Origin: Gymnothorax reevesii
Lineage: Eukaryota > Chordata > Actinopteri > Anguilliformes > Muraenidae
Assembly (NCBI GenBank): GCA_029721435.1
Contig: CM056577.1
Span: forward strand, 116,620,219-116,684,218
Reading direction: 5' to 3'
Length of the DNA: 64,000 bases
Shown: piece by piece, positions 54,990-64,000 of the stretch
How the letters are laid out: each line of letters begins with the position of its first letter
How positions within the stretch are numbered: the stretch's first letter is position 1
Program-made: the position numbers and the translations under genes
The notes under the pieces: generated by a model
The model's input: only the letters and a program-made list of their open reading frames with translations
Told to the model about the DNA's origin: nothing
Databases searched by the model: none

Positions 54990-55343
54990 AAATGTAAGTA
55001 ACTTAAAAACAGTTAATTGTCAATTAAGCTTAGACAGCCCTGAATCCAGCACAGCACAGAAGGAAGGGAGAAACACCAAAGCCAACCAGAGCTCTGAAAT
55101 GTGCAACAACGAAGGCACGGGGCGGAACGCAGACAAGCGGTGGAGTGGCTTGGCAGACCTGGCAAAAACAAAAACATGGAAAAGTAAAAACGTGAACAAT
55201 AAACATGAATAATGAAATCCGATGTCCTAATACAAGAAACTGTTAAAACTGAGACTATGAACTATGAACTATGAGATCTTGAACGTGAAACTGTTAAAAG
55301 CATAAATGCTGTCCTGGCCAAAGGCCAGGACCCCAGAACACAA
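54990..55343 (-). mobile_element. LTR family copy 6 (partial)
   Basis: Its minus-strand start, TGTTGTGTTCTGGGGTCC, matches the 5' ends of copies 2 and 3. Following sequence is similar in style (ACATGGAAAAGTAAAAACG, TGAACAATAAACATG) but diverged, and the 3' end was not located. Confidence 0.5.
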
Positions 55344-57473
55344 CAGTGGCAACCGTAAAAGTGAAATTCCTGGATTTGTCGTGGTGACGGAGCTTCATGA
55401 GGTTGTCAGTTCGTCTTCTGCACGTTGTGGCAACGTAATTAATCAAAGGTTGCCAGTTGGTAACCAAGTAGTACTTAATTGCAACTTTGCACGATGCTTG
55501 CACTCGGCTCTCCCTTCCTTACGCTTATTGGATGGACTCCTCATGCTTTAGTTAGCGTTTGCTCTGTACAACTTAACAGGCAGGGAAAACATTGCAAGTC
55601 TGTTTAAAAACAATTAATTTAATTTACCACAAAACTTCTTCAGTCCGGGAATACCCATGTCGGGTGGCTCAGGATGTTACATGCATAATGTGCGTCACAA
55701 AACTGTTAAACCTCCTGCTAAGTCAAGCATTTCAATTGATGACAGGTAATACAAGAATATAGATTTTATATGAACTGTATACATTAGGTCAATTTTTAAA
55801 CAGTATATAATATTTTAATTTACAATAATAGTACTTTAATTAATTACTGGACAGAATCATGCATTTTGCACCGCAAATTATTTTATTATCATTAAAAATG
55901 GAAAATAGAGTCTGCAGAAATATCCAACACTTTCCTTTTTCACCAAGGCATACATCGATTCAGTTATGTACACAACCTGACATTCAGAGGGAACCCTCTC
56001 ATGAGTGGGCGGTGAAAAACTCTGGTTTCTGTAGACCACCTAAAGCCAGGTAGACACTGAGAAAGATAAACAAACTTGCGGGGACCTACCCGTGTCCCCA
56101 AACATCAACAAAAGTGTTCTAATGAATCGGAGGGCAGGTGTGCGTCAGTGCTGTGCTCATGCATGACAAATGGGTGGGACTGAGCAACGATAGCCTGGCA
56201 GTGGCACTACTGAGGCGGCAGAGTGAGGCATGGTGGAAGCTAAACCGAAAAAGAGACGCTCGAACGAGTGCACGTCGGGGAAAAAAGAATGCGATCGCAG
56301 CTATGTGAAGTCTTGAATAAACACAGGGAAAGCTTACCAACGCTGGAGAGAATTCCGGGAGTTGAATGGTTTTAATTCTGACACCCAGGTCGCCTTGTTT
56401 CTACTTGAGGTGTGCAGAGCTGGTGCTAACTCAGTTGGATGTGAATTGTAAATTGTCATCCTAAGCAAAACTGAGGGAAGCTCATGTATTGTTTTTGTAA
56501 GGCTATCTTGCATTGATTCATTCTGACCTGCATGATCTAACAGTAGATAGATCAATATTTCCTCTTTGGAGCGAGTTAGCAACCTTTGCTAACTCTCGGT
56601 TGGCAAGCTAGTGAGTTTGCGTAATAACATTTTTTCTCCGGTTATTACCGCGTTGAAATTACCGCGTGATAAGTTTAGCTACAAGTGGTGATCTGTGTGA
56701 CGTTGGTAATACTCATTTTGTAATGCCGAGCTAAGATACTTGTCAAATGCCTTGTAGCTGGCACTAATGGTGTAAATTTATCATCAGGCAATGGTTGTCA
56801 ATGTTGCGACCGGGCGTTTATCACAACGAGCTGTATACAGCCATTTACCCAGCTGAGTGAGGCATTCTTAAGCTGCCTTCACACCGGACGGGAAACTAAT
56901 TTTTTGCGCGACAGATTTTTTTCAAAGTCAATGAAAAGATGCAAAGTTTCATTTTAATAAAAGCGCGCTCATGTTCCAAGCTTCTGAAGGGGAGGGGCTA
57001 GCGGCTCTGTTTTGTTTCAACTGTCAACAATAGTGACGTCATATCGCTGATACAGCCTTTAAACAGGCTGTTCCTGTTCGAAATGTGGCTGAGTTCCTCC
57101 ACAGCGATGTGAAAGACTCATTGCCCGTTATCGCAAACACTTAATTTCAGTAGTTGTCGCCGAGGGTGGCACAACCAATTATTAGGTTTTGGGGATAATT
57201 ACTTTTTCTCACCGGGCCAGATAAATTTAGATAGCTTTTTTCCCATCATAAATGAAATCATCATTTAAAAACTGCATTTTGTATTTACTTGGGTTATCTT
57301 TGTCTGTACTAAAATTTGTTTGATGATCTGAAACATTGAAGCATGACAAATAGGCAAACACAGCACTGTATGTATTCTTTGATAGCTTCACTTCTTCTCC
57401 ATCTCCACCATACACTATTCTTTATGTCATTTTATTCTGTGTCCATGTCCTTTCCACCTCAGTTTCTAATTTC
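55344..57473. other. No gene recognised
   Basis: Contains a CTGCCTTCACACCGGACGGG block (about 56875), typical of a MITE terminus, and an ORF piece near 56230 (KPKKRRSNE) that may be the start of another transposon-associated gene. Nothing firm. Confidence 0.4.
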
Positions 57474-58028
57474 CTACATCCACAAACAGACAGCATATTC
57501 TCTTGGTATTTCACAGCCGTCTTCACTGCACATTTCCTGCCCACACCTTCCACACATCTGAAACTTTCTGCAACCTGTAGCTATGTGGCCACATTCTTGA
57601 CACCAATAATGACGGAGTGGGGCTCTTTCAAAAGCCTGCACCCTATAACTAATGTAATCGAAAAACACTCTTTCTGGCAAATCTTTTTCAAATTGTGACA
57701 TGAGAGCGAGGCTATCTTGCGCATTTCCATTTTGATAGCTTTTCCAAAATCTTGCTCCACACACTCCTAATTCCAAAAAAGCGTTGGGTTCTCTATGAAG
57801 CGGAACCCCTCTTGTGACGCCGTTCATGGTAGCATGTGGACTCATTTGAAAACACATCACAGGTTTAAGATCATAAGTCTTTGGCTTTAAGGCCTTTTCC
57901 CTTTGTTTCTTAGTCATACATTCTTGGATGACAATATCAATTCTGCTCACCCTCACATCTTTTACATCACCAATCTCTCTTTTCACAAAGCTCCTGATAT
58001 CATGTTGATCATGACACATACGCTTCAC
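57474..58028 (-). pseudogene. LINE ORF1 (gag-like) fragment with zinc knuckles
   Basis: A 184-residue open frame. The N-terminal half includes DVRVSRIDIVIQECMTKKQR; the C-terminal half has RVFFDYISYRV then zinc-knuckle-like WCQECGHIATGCRKFQMCGR. The first Cys of the first knuckle appears to be His. Resembles ORF1 proteins of fish L1/Tx1-like LINEs. Truncated at its right side by a MITE. Confidence 0.6.
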
Positions 58029-58074
58029 TTCCCAGCTATCAAGAATTTAACTCACCCTGATAACAAACCTCTTT

Positions 58075-58370
58075 GGTAACACTTTACTTGAAGGTATCGT
58101 CATAAGAGTGATATAACAGTGGCATAACTGTTACATGACACAGACATGAACATGTCATGAACATAATGTCAATGTCATAAACCTTATGACTCAAGACAAC
58201 CCAAACAGTGTCAACTTCTCATTACAAAAACCGAATGACACCCAATGACAAGAGTCATAAACGTTAATGACATTGACATAATGTTTATGACATGTTCATG
58301 ACCGTGTCATGTAACAGTTATGACAGTGTCATGTCACTCTTATGACGATACCTTCAAGTAAAGTGTAACC
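58075..58370. mobile_element. Palindromic MITE (296 bp)
   Basis: Starts GGTAACACTTTACTTGAAGG and ends with its near inverse. Arms of about 120 bp pair throughout (CATAACTGTTACATGACAC, CATGAACATGTCAT). No coding potential. Flanking duplication not clear. Confidence 0.9.
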
Positions 58371-58769
58371 AAATCTTTTCATTAGTTTTATTTTCAACTC
58401 CTTTTTTATTTTCATTTTTCCGACATCCATCTCCTCTCAATTCATTCATCCGTAATCGTAAAATCTATCCAAAAAGCCACAATTAATTTGATATGAAACA
58501 ATCAGTCCTATTTCAAATTCCCACCACGAAGCAACCCGCTCAGCTCAGCTCCCAATGCATCGCCAAAATGCAGTCCTGACCGCACATATCCTGCAGCATG
58601 AAAAAATACTACACACCACCTGTCAGACTAATTACCGCTTATGTAGAAATACACTAAACCGTGTAATAGTCATACCGAGTGGTAATGCAAGTGTTTTTTT
58701 CTCTCAGCTCAGCTCATATGAGACAGGAGGACTTCTCTTACAGCAGTTTCTCCCTCAGTAGTCCGTGAG

Positions 58770-58845
58770 ATGGACAACATCTACAGCAACTCAGACATAC
58801 TCTTCTCCCGTCTGAAAGAGAGACAGGAAGCAGCATTCTTCAAAG
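58770..58845 (+). CDS. Paralogue exon 1: start and cytoplasmic tail
   Basis: ATG at 58770, donor GTGAGA at 58846. Residues MDNIYSNSDILFSRLKERQE and AAFFK. Confidence 0.82.
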
Positions 58846-60124
58846 GTGAGATTTTTCCTCTAAGCTCTGTCTATTCAAAGTCTTAAATGAGATACAGCTG
58901 TCTTTACTTGTTTTGCTTAATCACTTGGCTTTATGGGCCTTTGCTTGAAGACATGAGAGCACGCACAGACAGAAGTTATGCTCGAGAATTTCACCCAAGA
59001 AATAATTTCAATTTCATTGACGATTTAGCCTTATTCAAAAGGCATTTGAACCTGTCTTCTGCCTGACCACAATGACAAAGAAAAACTACTTTGTCTGACT
59101 GTATTTCTACAAGAGCTTTTTTGCCACGATTATTCCACATCCCTATTTTAGACACTGCGCATCCTCTGCGGGAATGACCTGACTTGAGTTGAAATTGTAA
59201 TCCTTGGGGCTCTTGTAAAAATCAATGCCACAGCCATTTAATCTCCCCTCCTTGTATTGACTTGTATATGATAACAGTTTTCCAACACAGAAACACAGTG
59301 GGACCTTTACTCACTGGCTCAGGCATGAGTTGATGGTTTTTTTCTGTGACATGAATTCTAAAAATTAGTGAATGGGTTTGTTCTGAGTGTGCTCAGTCAG
59401 TTTTCAGGAACTCAATGCTTTCAGTTACCAGCAGGAATTGAAGCACTGATTACTAAAACCCCACAAGTCAAGTCAAGTCTTGTGTGACTTTAGTAATAGG
59501 TGCTTCAATTATTACACCAGCAACAGTATGTTCACCAAAAACAGAACAGGTCAAAAATATATCAAAATATGTCTCAGTTTCAACACTAGCTATGTTATCT
59601 CTGTTCTACTGTGTATAAAATACCGGCTGGTGTAATTTGAAAGTCACTGCGTTTTGATTTTATTCACAATTTATACATTGTCCCAATGATTTCAGAATTG
59701 GGGTTGTAAATATTAAAATTTTATGAAAAAGATTGTAAAATCAACTTAGCATACCAAAAATATCTAGATGAATAGGCTAACTACAAGTGCAACGTTTCCT
59801 TGGGAACTTTCAGAGTAGTGTACGAAGTGAACCACCGGAGTGAAGGTCATATGACCTTTCAAAAAAAAAAAAAAAGCCTTGGATCTGCTTAGCTGTTATC
59901 ACAGCAAAAAGTGGCCATAGTCATTAATTGAAGTTTATTTTTTGAAAACAAAAAGCATTTAAATTTTATTGTTCCATCTCTGACTGCTAGGAAATTGTTG
60001 GTGGACTCTTGATTAGTAGTGCATTATAAAATTTCCCTGTCTTTCACAGATACCCATAATATTTACTCCAACACCGTCGGAGAGGAGGCAGGAGCAGAGC
60101 AGAGCACTGCTGATGGTCAATGCG
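58770..60124 (+). CDS. Second receptor paralogue, first two exons (continues past window)
   Basis: Exon 1 58770-58845 (76 bp) and exon 2 60050-60124 (75 bp), both phase 1 at the joins. The joined start is MDNIYSNSDI...FFK then DTHNIYSNTVGEEAGAEQST. Exon 1 is 25 codons plus one base, exactly like the minus-strand gene at 42710, and both share their 5' flank (CTCATATGAGACAGGAGGACTT). Exon 2 is an extra cytoplasmic exon not found in the minus-strand gene. No membrane or stalk exon was found by 64000, so the rest lies to the right. Both exons have a tyrosine in a YSN setting. Exon 2 could instead end at 60115 with a weaker donor (GTCAAT); GTACAC at 60125 is preferred. Confidence 0.7.
60050..60124 (+). 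CDS. Paralogue exon 2: cytoplasmic segment
   Basis: Acceptor TTCCCTGTCTTTCACAG, phase 1. Residues DTHNIYSNTVGEEAGAEQST then ADGQC. Exact 3' end uncertain. Confidence 0.6.
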
Positions 60125-61175
60125 GTACACTGTATTCACCTTTGACCTTTCCAATACACACACATATTCCAGGATAGCCTTTTGGATGATAGTCTCATAC
60201 TCTCCCAAGGTCCAACAGATTTGATGTGAGAAAGATGCAGTCCTGTACATAACAAAATATTTCATTTTTGTCCCTTGAGGAGCACTTAAGAAACAGAAAT
60301 ATTCCATAATCAGTGCAGTATATACTTAAACAAAATGCGTGCGATTCAGTCCATCTGAAACCAAGCATTGTGTGTTTTGATGGGTTTTGGTCGTCATTGT
60401 AGAGTACATTATAAGCAGCAGAGATTTAAGATATAAATTGGAAAAAGCAAGAATGAAAAAACAACATTTAAAAAATTTTTATTATTACTGTGCCCACCAA
60501 AAAGGTTTACATTTTACTTCATTGCTTGGAGACTTGACCAACCTAAATCAAATGAGCTTCAATAGATGGACAATACTGATAATATTGTTATTTGTTTTCA
60601 TAAATCACTGAAAATTGACTGACACTGAGGTGGAAACCCTGTTGCATCAACTATTCAAAAATTATTTTACCAAATTGGAACTTATGCTGCTACAGTTTTT
60701 CAACACCACACAGTCACCGCCTCTTTGGTGCAGGGAACATATTGACAAAACAATAATTTAAAGGGTGGTCCAGGTCAAAAGCTATGGTTCTGGCTTCTCC
60801 AGGATTTTTTTTTTCAGGCAGAAAAATGTTTTGCGTGGGTAGACCCTGTTATTTTTATGACATGTACATAACCTCCAAGACTTGAAGACAGGCTGAGTTT
60901 GAAAAGGAATCAGAGGCACAGTGTTGTTGTACATTAGCTCAGTATGTTACCTTGTGGTCTGGACGTGCAATTAGCAAGCACATGAACGAACCATTCTGAC
61001 TCATGGCTGAGTGGTGGTTAATGTAGAGAGTACCATCATGTCTAAAAACCAAGCATTTTACGTCTTTGTTTACTTACCAGGTGCAAAGCTTCTAACTTCC
61101 CTGTTTTCATACAGCAATAAACTCCCAAATAGCAAATTCAACTCAATTCAAAATATTTCTTCATTTTTTTTTCCT
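60125..61175. other. No further exon of the plus-strand receptor seen
   Basis: AT-rich. No hydrophobic exon with splice sites comparable to the membrane exon at 31491-31363 was found. Confidence 0.5.
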
Positions 61176-61215
61176 CAGTGCTGTGAAAAAGTATTTGCAC
61201 CCTTCCTGATTCGTT
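61176..61215 (+). mobile_element. Fragment of a DNA-transposon terminus
   Basis: CAGTGCTGTGAAAAAGTATT followed by TGCACCCTTCCTGATT is a familiar terminal sequence of a fish DNA transposon family. Only this end is present, joined to a LINE. Confidence 0.45.
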
Positions 61216-61710
61216 CTATTCTGGCTTATTTGTTATACTGGTCTCCTGGTATTCTTCCTCTGGCCATTGAGGTTGGTCGATTTAAAAATATGCCTGAGGA
61301 GAATAGAATATGTGAAATGTGTGAGTTAGATGAAGTGGAGAGTGAGTCTCATTTCCTTTTGTATTGTACAAAGTATGAATTGAGAGAGATGTTATTTGAT
61401 GAAATCCGTAGACAAAACCCTGAAATATTTTGGTGCTCTGATGAGCAAAAACTGGAATGGTTGTTTAATTTCAATGTGTTCAAAACAGCTAGTTTCATTT
61501 CTAAAGCTTGGAAAAGAAGACAGGAATATTTGTTTCATTAATCTTTGATGATTTCCTTTGCACCTTGGAATTGAACCCTTGTTTGTTTTCTCATGTGTTG
61601 TTGATGTGCTCTGGTCCTGGTTTGTTTTTCTGGTGTCTTGAAAGCCCATGCCGGCTGGGCATACACGCATGACAGAATAATAAAATTCAATTAATTAATT
61701 CATTCTTTCA
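61216..61710 (+). pseudogene. LINE C-terminal domain and 3' tail
   Basis: An open frame gives GILPLAIEVGRFKNMPEENR, then CEMC-x9-HFLLYC, the zinc-knuckle-like Cys/His motif that ends many LINE reverse transcriptases. It closes at 61541 and a 3' region runs to CATGACAGAATAATAAAATT with an (AATT)n tail near 61700. 5'-truncated. Confidence 0.7.
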
Positions 61711-62379
61711 TTGTTACATTTAAATGAAAGAATTGTACACATTGAGCGATCGATGAGTCTTCATCTCGAGGACTATTTAGACTTATATATGATAATTTAT
61801 TAGAAATGGATCCCCACGCATCTGCTGATGAAGGCTCGAAGGCTTTCTTTTGCTTGTGACATCTGTTTTGGAGCACCTGTGGGCAACTATTTCAATTGAC
61901 GACTCAGGTATTTAGAATCATTTAAGGCAATCGCGCCATTTTACTTCTAACGTTGGTATGACTAAGATATTTGGTATCAATGAAGATCTATGTCTAAAGT
62001 GAAAAAAATAAGAAAAACATAAGCCACAAAGAATTTGTCTTATTTTTGAGATCGTCACCATGGGGATGGGGAACTATTTACAGACTCCAAAGTAATGTAA
62101 CAAACATATTTTTTGATAGTGTAATGGGCAGAAATAAGATAATTAGCCTTTACAATATGTTTTTTTGGTTGATCCGGAATTGCTTATATAAGCCAATTTT
62201 AAGAATTTCCTTACATAAAATAAAATACAACGTTAACAAGGACTTAAAAACTGTCTTGGTGTGTTCAGCAATCTTTCATCTATGATCTGAACACAAAAAA
62301 GGATGGCTTGTTGTGTAAATGTTTTCACTAGATCACTACATTTACATGCAAATTACATTAAAATACCTCAGATTTTACA

Positions 62380-62900
62380 CAGATATTATGATTTACTCAA
62401 GCAAGGAAGTGAATTGTGTCATGCTTTGGAGGCTTTGAGAGTTTTCTTTGTTGCTCTCGTCCAGGATGATATCGTTTTGCCCTTAATTGGATTCCTGGGC
62501 CAGCTGGTATTAATTGGGGGGCGTCGCCCGGATTCTATTTAAGCCCAGTTCCACCTCACCTCCCTTGCTATAGTGTCATTGTTTTGTTTGCACTTTAGCC
62601 GGTAAGGTCTCTAGTAAGAGAGTTGTTGAGGGTTTAGCTGCATAATTGAGGAGAAGTTCTAGATAGCAAGGGAATTTTTTTTCGTCCTGTCGAGCTCGCC
62701 TTGCTTCCTTGCCTCGGATGACATTTAGGTCCGTTGGAAGCGCGAGTCACGCTTTCTTATTTTATTTTTGCGTCTCTCTCTCTCATCTGCGAGTCCCACT
62801 TTTATTCTGGTCGCTGTGTTTGGTGTCTCAACTGCCCAGCCATAACAAATTGTTCATCCAGCTCAATTATAAGTGTAAACAACCTGCAATCATCGCTGAT
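62380..62900 (+). mobile_element. Possible LTR or promoter-like region
   Basis: GGGCCAGCTGGTATTAATTG, then a TATA-like TATTTAAGCCC (62538-62548) and a pyrimidine-rich stretch resemble the U3-R part of a gypsy-type LTR. Ends were not defined. Confidence 0.3.
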
Positions 62901-63872
62901 GGTTGTAATGCTGCGTGGCCAGGATGTGCAAAAATAGCATGATTGCCTTTAGTCTGCGTGTGATTCTGTGTGGTACATGTAGACCGTACAGGAACCAGTG
63001 CTGTATAGGAAATGGCCAGGGCTGGGTGCGGCTTGCCTTGACTGGGGGTGCAGTGAGAATTTCTGGGGGTGTAATGGTACACAGTGATGGTCTAGTTTCT
63101 AATTGTCGGTATACTGAGGCCTAAACCCCCGCCCCCCAACCCCAGCCCCCCACACACTCATACACTCAAGCAGTACAAAACAAAAAAATACATTATCCCT
63201 CCTTATTCGAAATGTTTAGCGTTTCTTGATAAGTTTGCATTTCCATTTAGCAGACGGTATTATCCAAATTGACTTACAAAATGATGAAAGCATTGCAAGC
63301 TACAATGAAGAACCTCGGGTAAACAAAAGAGTAGGTACACACCACCAGGAGAGCTGAGTTCTACGTGTTAGCGCTAGTTAATTTAAAGTGGAAGGAGAGA
63401 ATTACTGAAAAAAAAAACGAATTATTGATGAATTTTGTATGTTGTTTTTTTAATGAAAAACCCTGTTGTGTCAGCATGGTCATATTTGGTTTTAATGTGA
63501 AGCAACACCACATTTGCCAGGGTTGCAGTAATCTTATTTTACAAATTATGAGAAGTATACTTTGCATTTTGAGGTATACTATACTGGCGATCTCTCTCAG
63601 CTTAGTTTCCTTTTGTGAGTGTGTACTCAAACAGCTTCAGGAAAAGCCCAGCAGAGAAATCATCATTCACAGACAGAGGGCTCTCAGAGGTTCCACGAAG
63701 GGGCAACTCATTAACAGCAAGAAACCTTACAGTCTCCCCAATGCTTTTAATGTAGTATCTATTCCTCTCAGTCCGGTATAGGCCTAACAGGGGAGCAATA
63801 GTTCCTCCGATTGCCGGTCTCTTCCTCATTTCTGCCCATGAATATGAGACTTGTACATGGCAATGGCTAGAG
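62901..63872. other. No gene recognised
   Basis: Includes a short C-rich patch near 63125-63160 and an ORF (63365-63781) with no recognisable domain. Confidence 0.5.
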
Positions 63873-64000
63873 CAGTGCTTTTCAAACTCAGTCCTGGGGA
63901 ACCGCCGTGTATGCAGGTTTTCATTCCAACCACAAATGCAACCATTGAGTTTAATGAAATTCTTACTTTTTCTTCAATACCCTTTATTTTTGACAATATT
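63873..64000 (+). mobile_element. hAT-type MITE terminus cut by window edge
   Basis: CAGTGCTTTTCAAACTCAGT, then CCTGGGGAACCGCC and GGTTTTCATTCCAACC, matches the start of a very common fish hAT-type miniature element. The rest is outside. Confidence 0.65.

Overview
This is nuclear DNA from a vertebrate, almost certainly a bony fish. Real coding sequence comes as short exons with consensus splice sites, separated by long introns and flanks full of mobile DNA typical of fish genomes: Tc1/mariner elements, hAT- and piggyBac-like miniature elements, several LINE types, a Penelope-like tail, a tRNA-derived SINE, Ty3/gypsy and retrovirus-like remnants, and CA/TA microsatellites. Nothing looks bacterial. 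Family assignments rest on recognition of protein motifs; no database was searched.

Three host genes, all lectin or lectin-receptor-like, can be supported. (1) A complete prototype galectin lies on the minus strand (12977 down to 54). It has four exons with coding lengths 10, 79, 172 and 147 bp, compatible splice phases and a 135-residue product, and its last intron is an 11.7-kb block of transposons. (2) A minus-strand gene for a type II membrane receptor of the C-type-lectin-receptor kind has exons at 42710-42635, 31491-31363 and 31140-31051 (cytoplasmic tail, membrane segment, stalk). No lectin head was found. (3) A plus-strand paralogue of gene 2 begins at 58770 (exon 1) and 60050 (exon 2) and must continue past the right edge. 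Genes 2 and 3 point away from each other across about 16 kb of repeats.

Repeat layout: 0.4-11.4 kb (galectin intron 3) holds a TTAA-flanked element, a broken gypsy pol, transposon-gene fragments, a MITE, an internally deleted Tc1, a LINE endonuclease tail, a three-unit tandem repeat and a long solo LTR with a nested inverted-repeat transposon. 14-29.8 kb holds three more copies of that LTR, three Tc1-type transposons (one with a huge foldback element inside, one with a Penelope-like insertion, one with a SINE/LINE-like insertion) and LINE tails. 31.5-40.9 kb holds a LINE fragment, a mariner-type foldback MITE, a SINE, a transposon gene fragment, a tandem duplication, a palindromic MITE and a fifth LTR copy. 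43-55.4 kb holds an inverted repeat pair, a region strewn with a 13-14-base motif, an endogenous retrovirus remnant (integrase and env pieces), a hairpin MITE and a sixth partial LTR. 57-64 kb holds a LINE ORF1, a MITE, a LINE C-terminal domain and a hAT-type terminus cut by the window edge.

The most interesting items are the intact galectin gene with an Asp in place of the usual sugar-binding Asn, the divergent receptor pair, the expanded LTR family with exact 5-bp target duplications and internal minisatellites, and an inverted-repeat transposon whose two arms differ by a clean 26-bp inversion.
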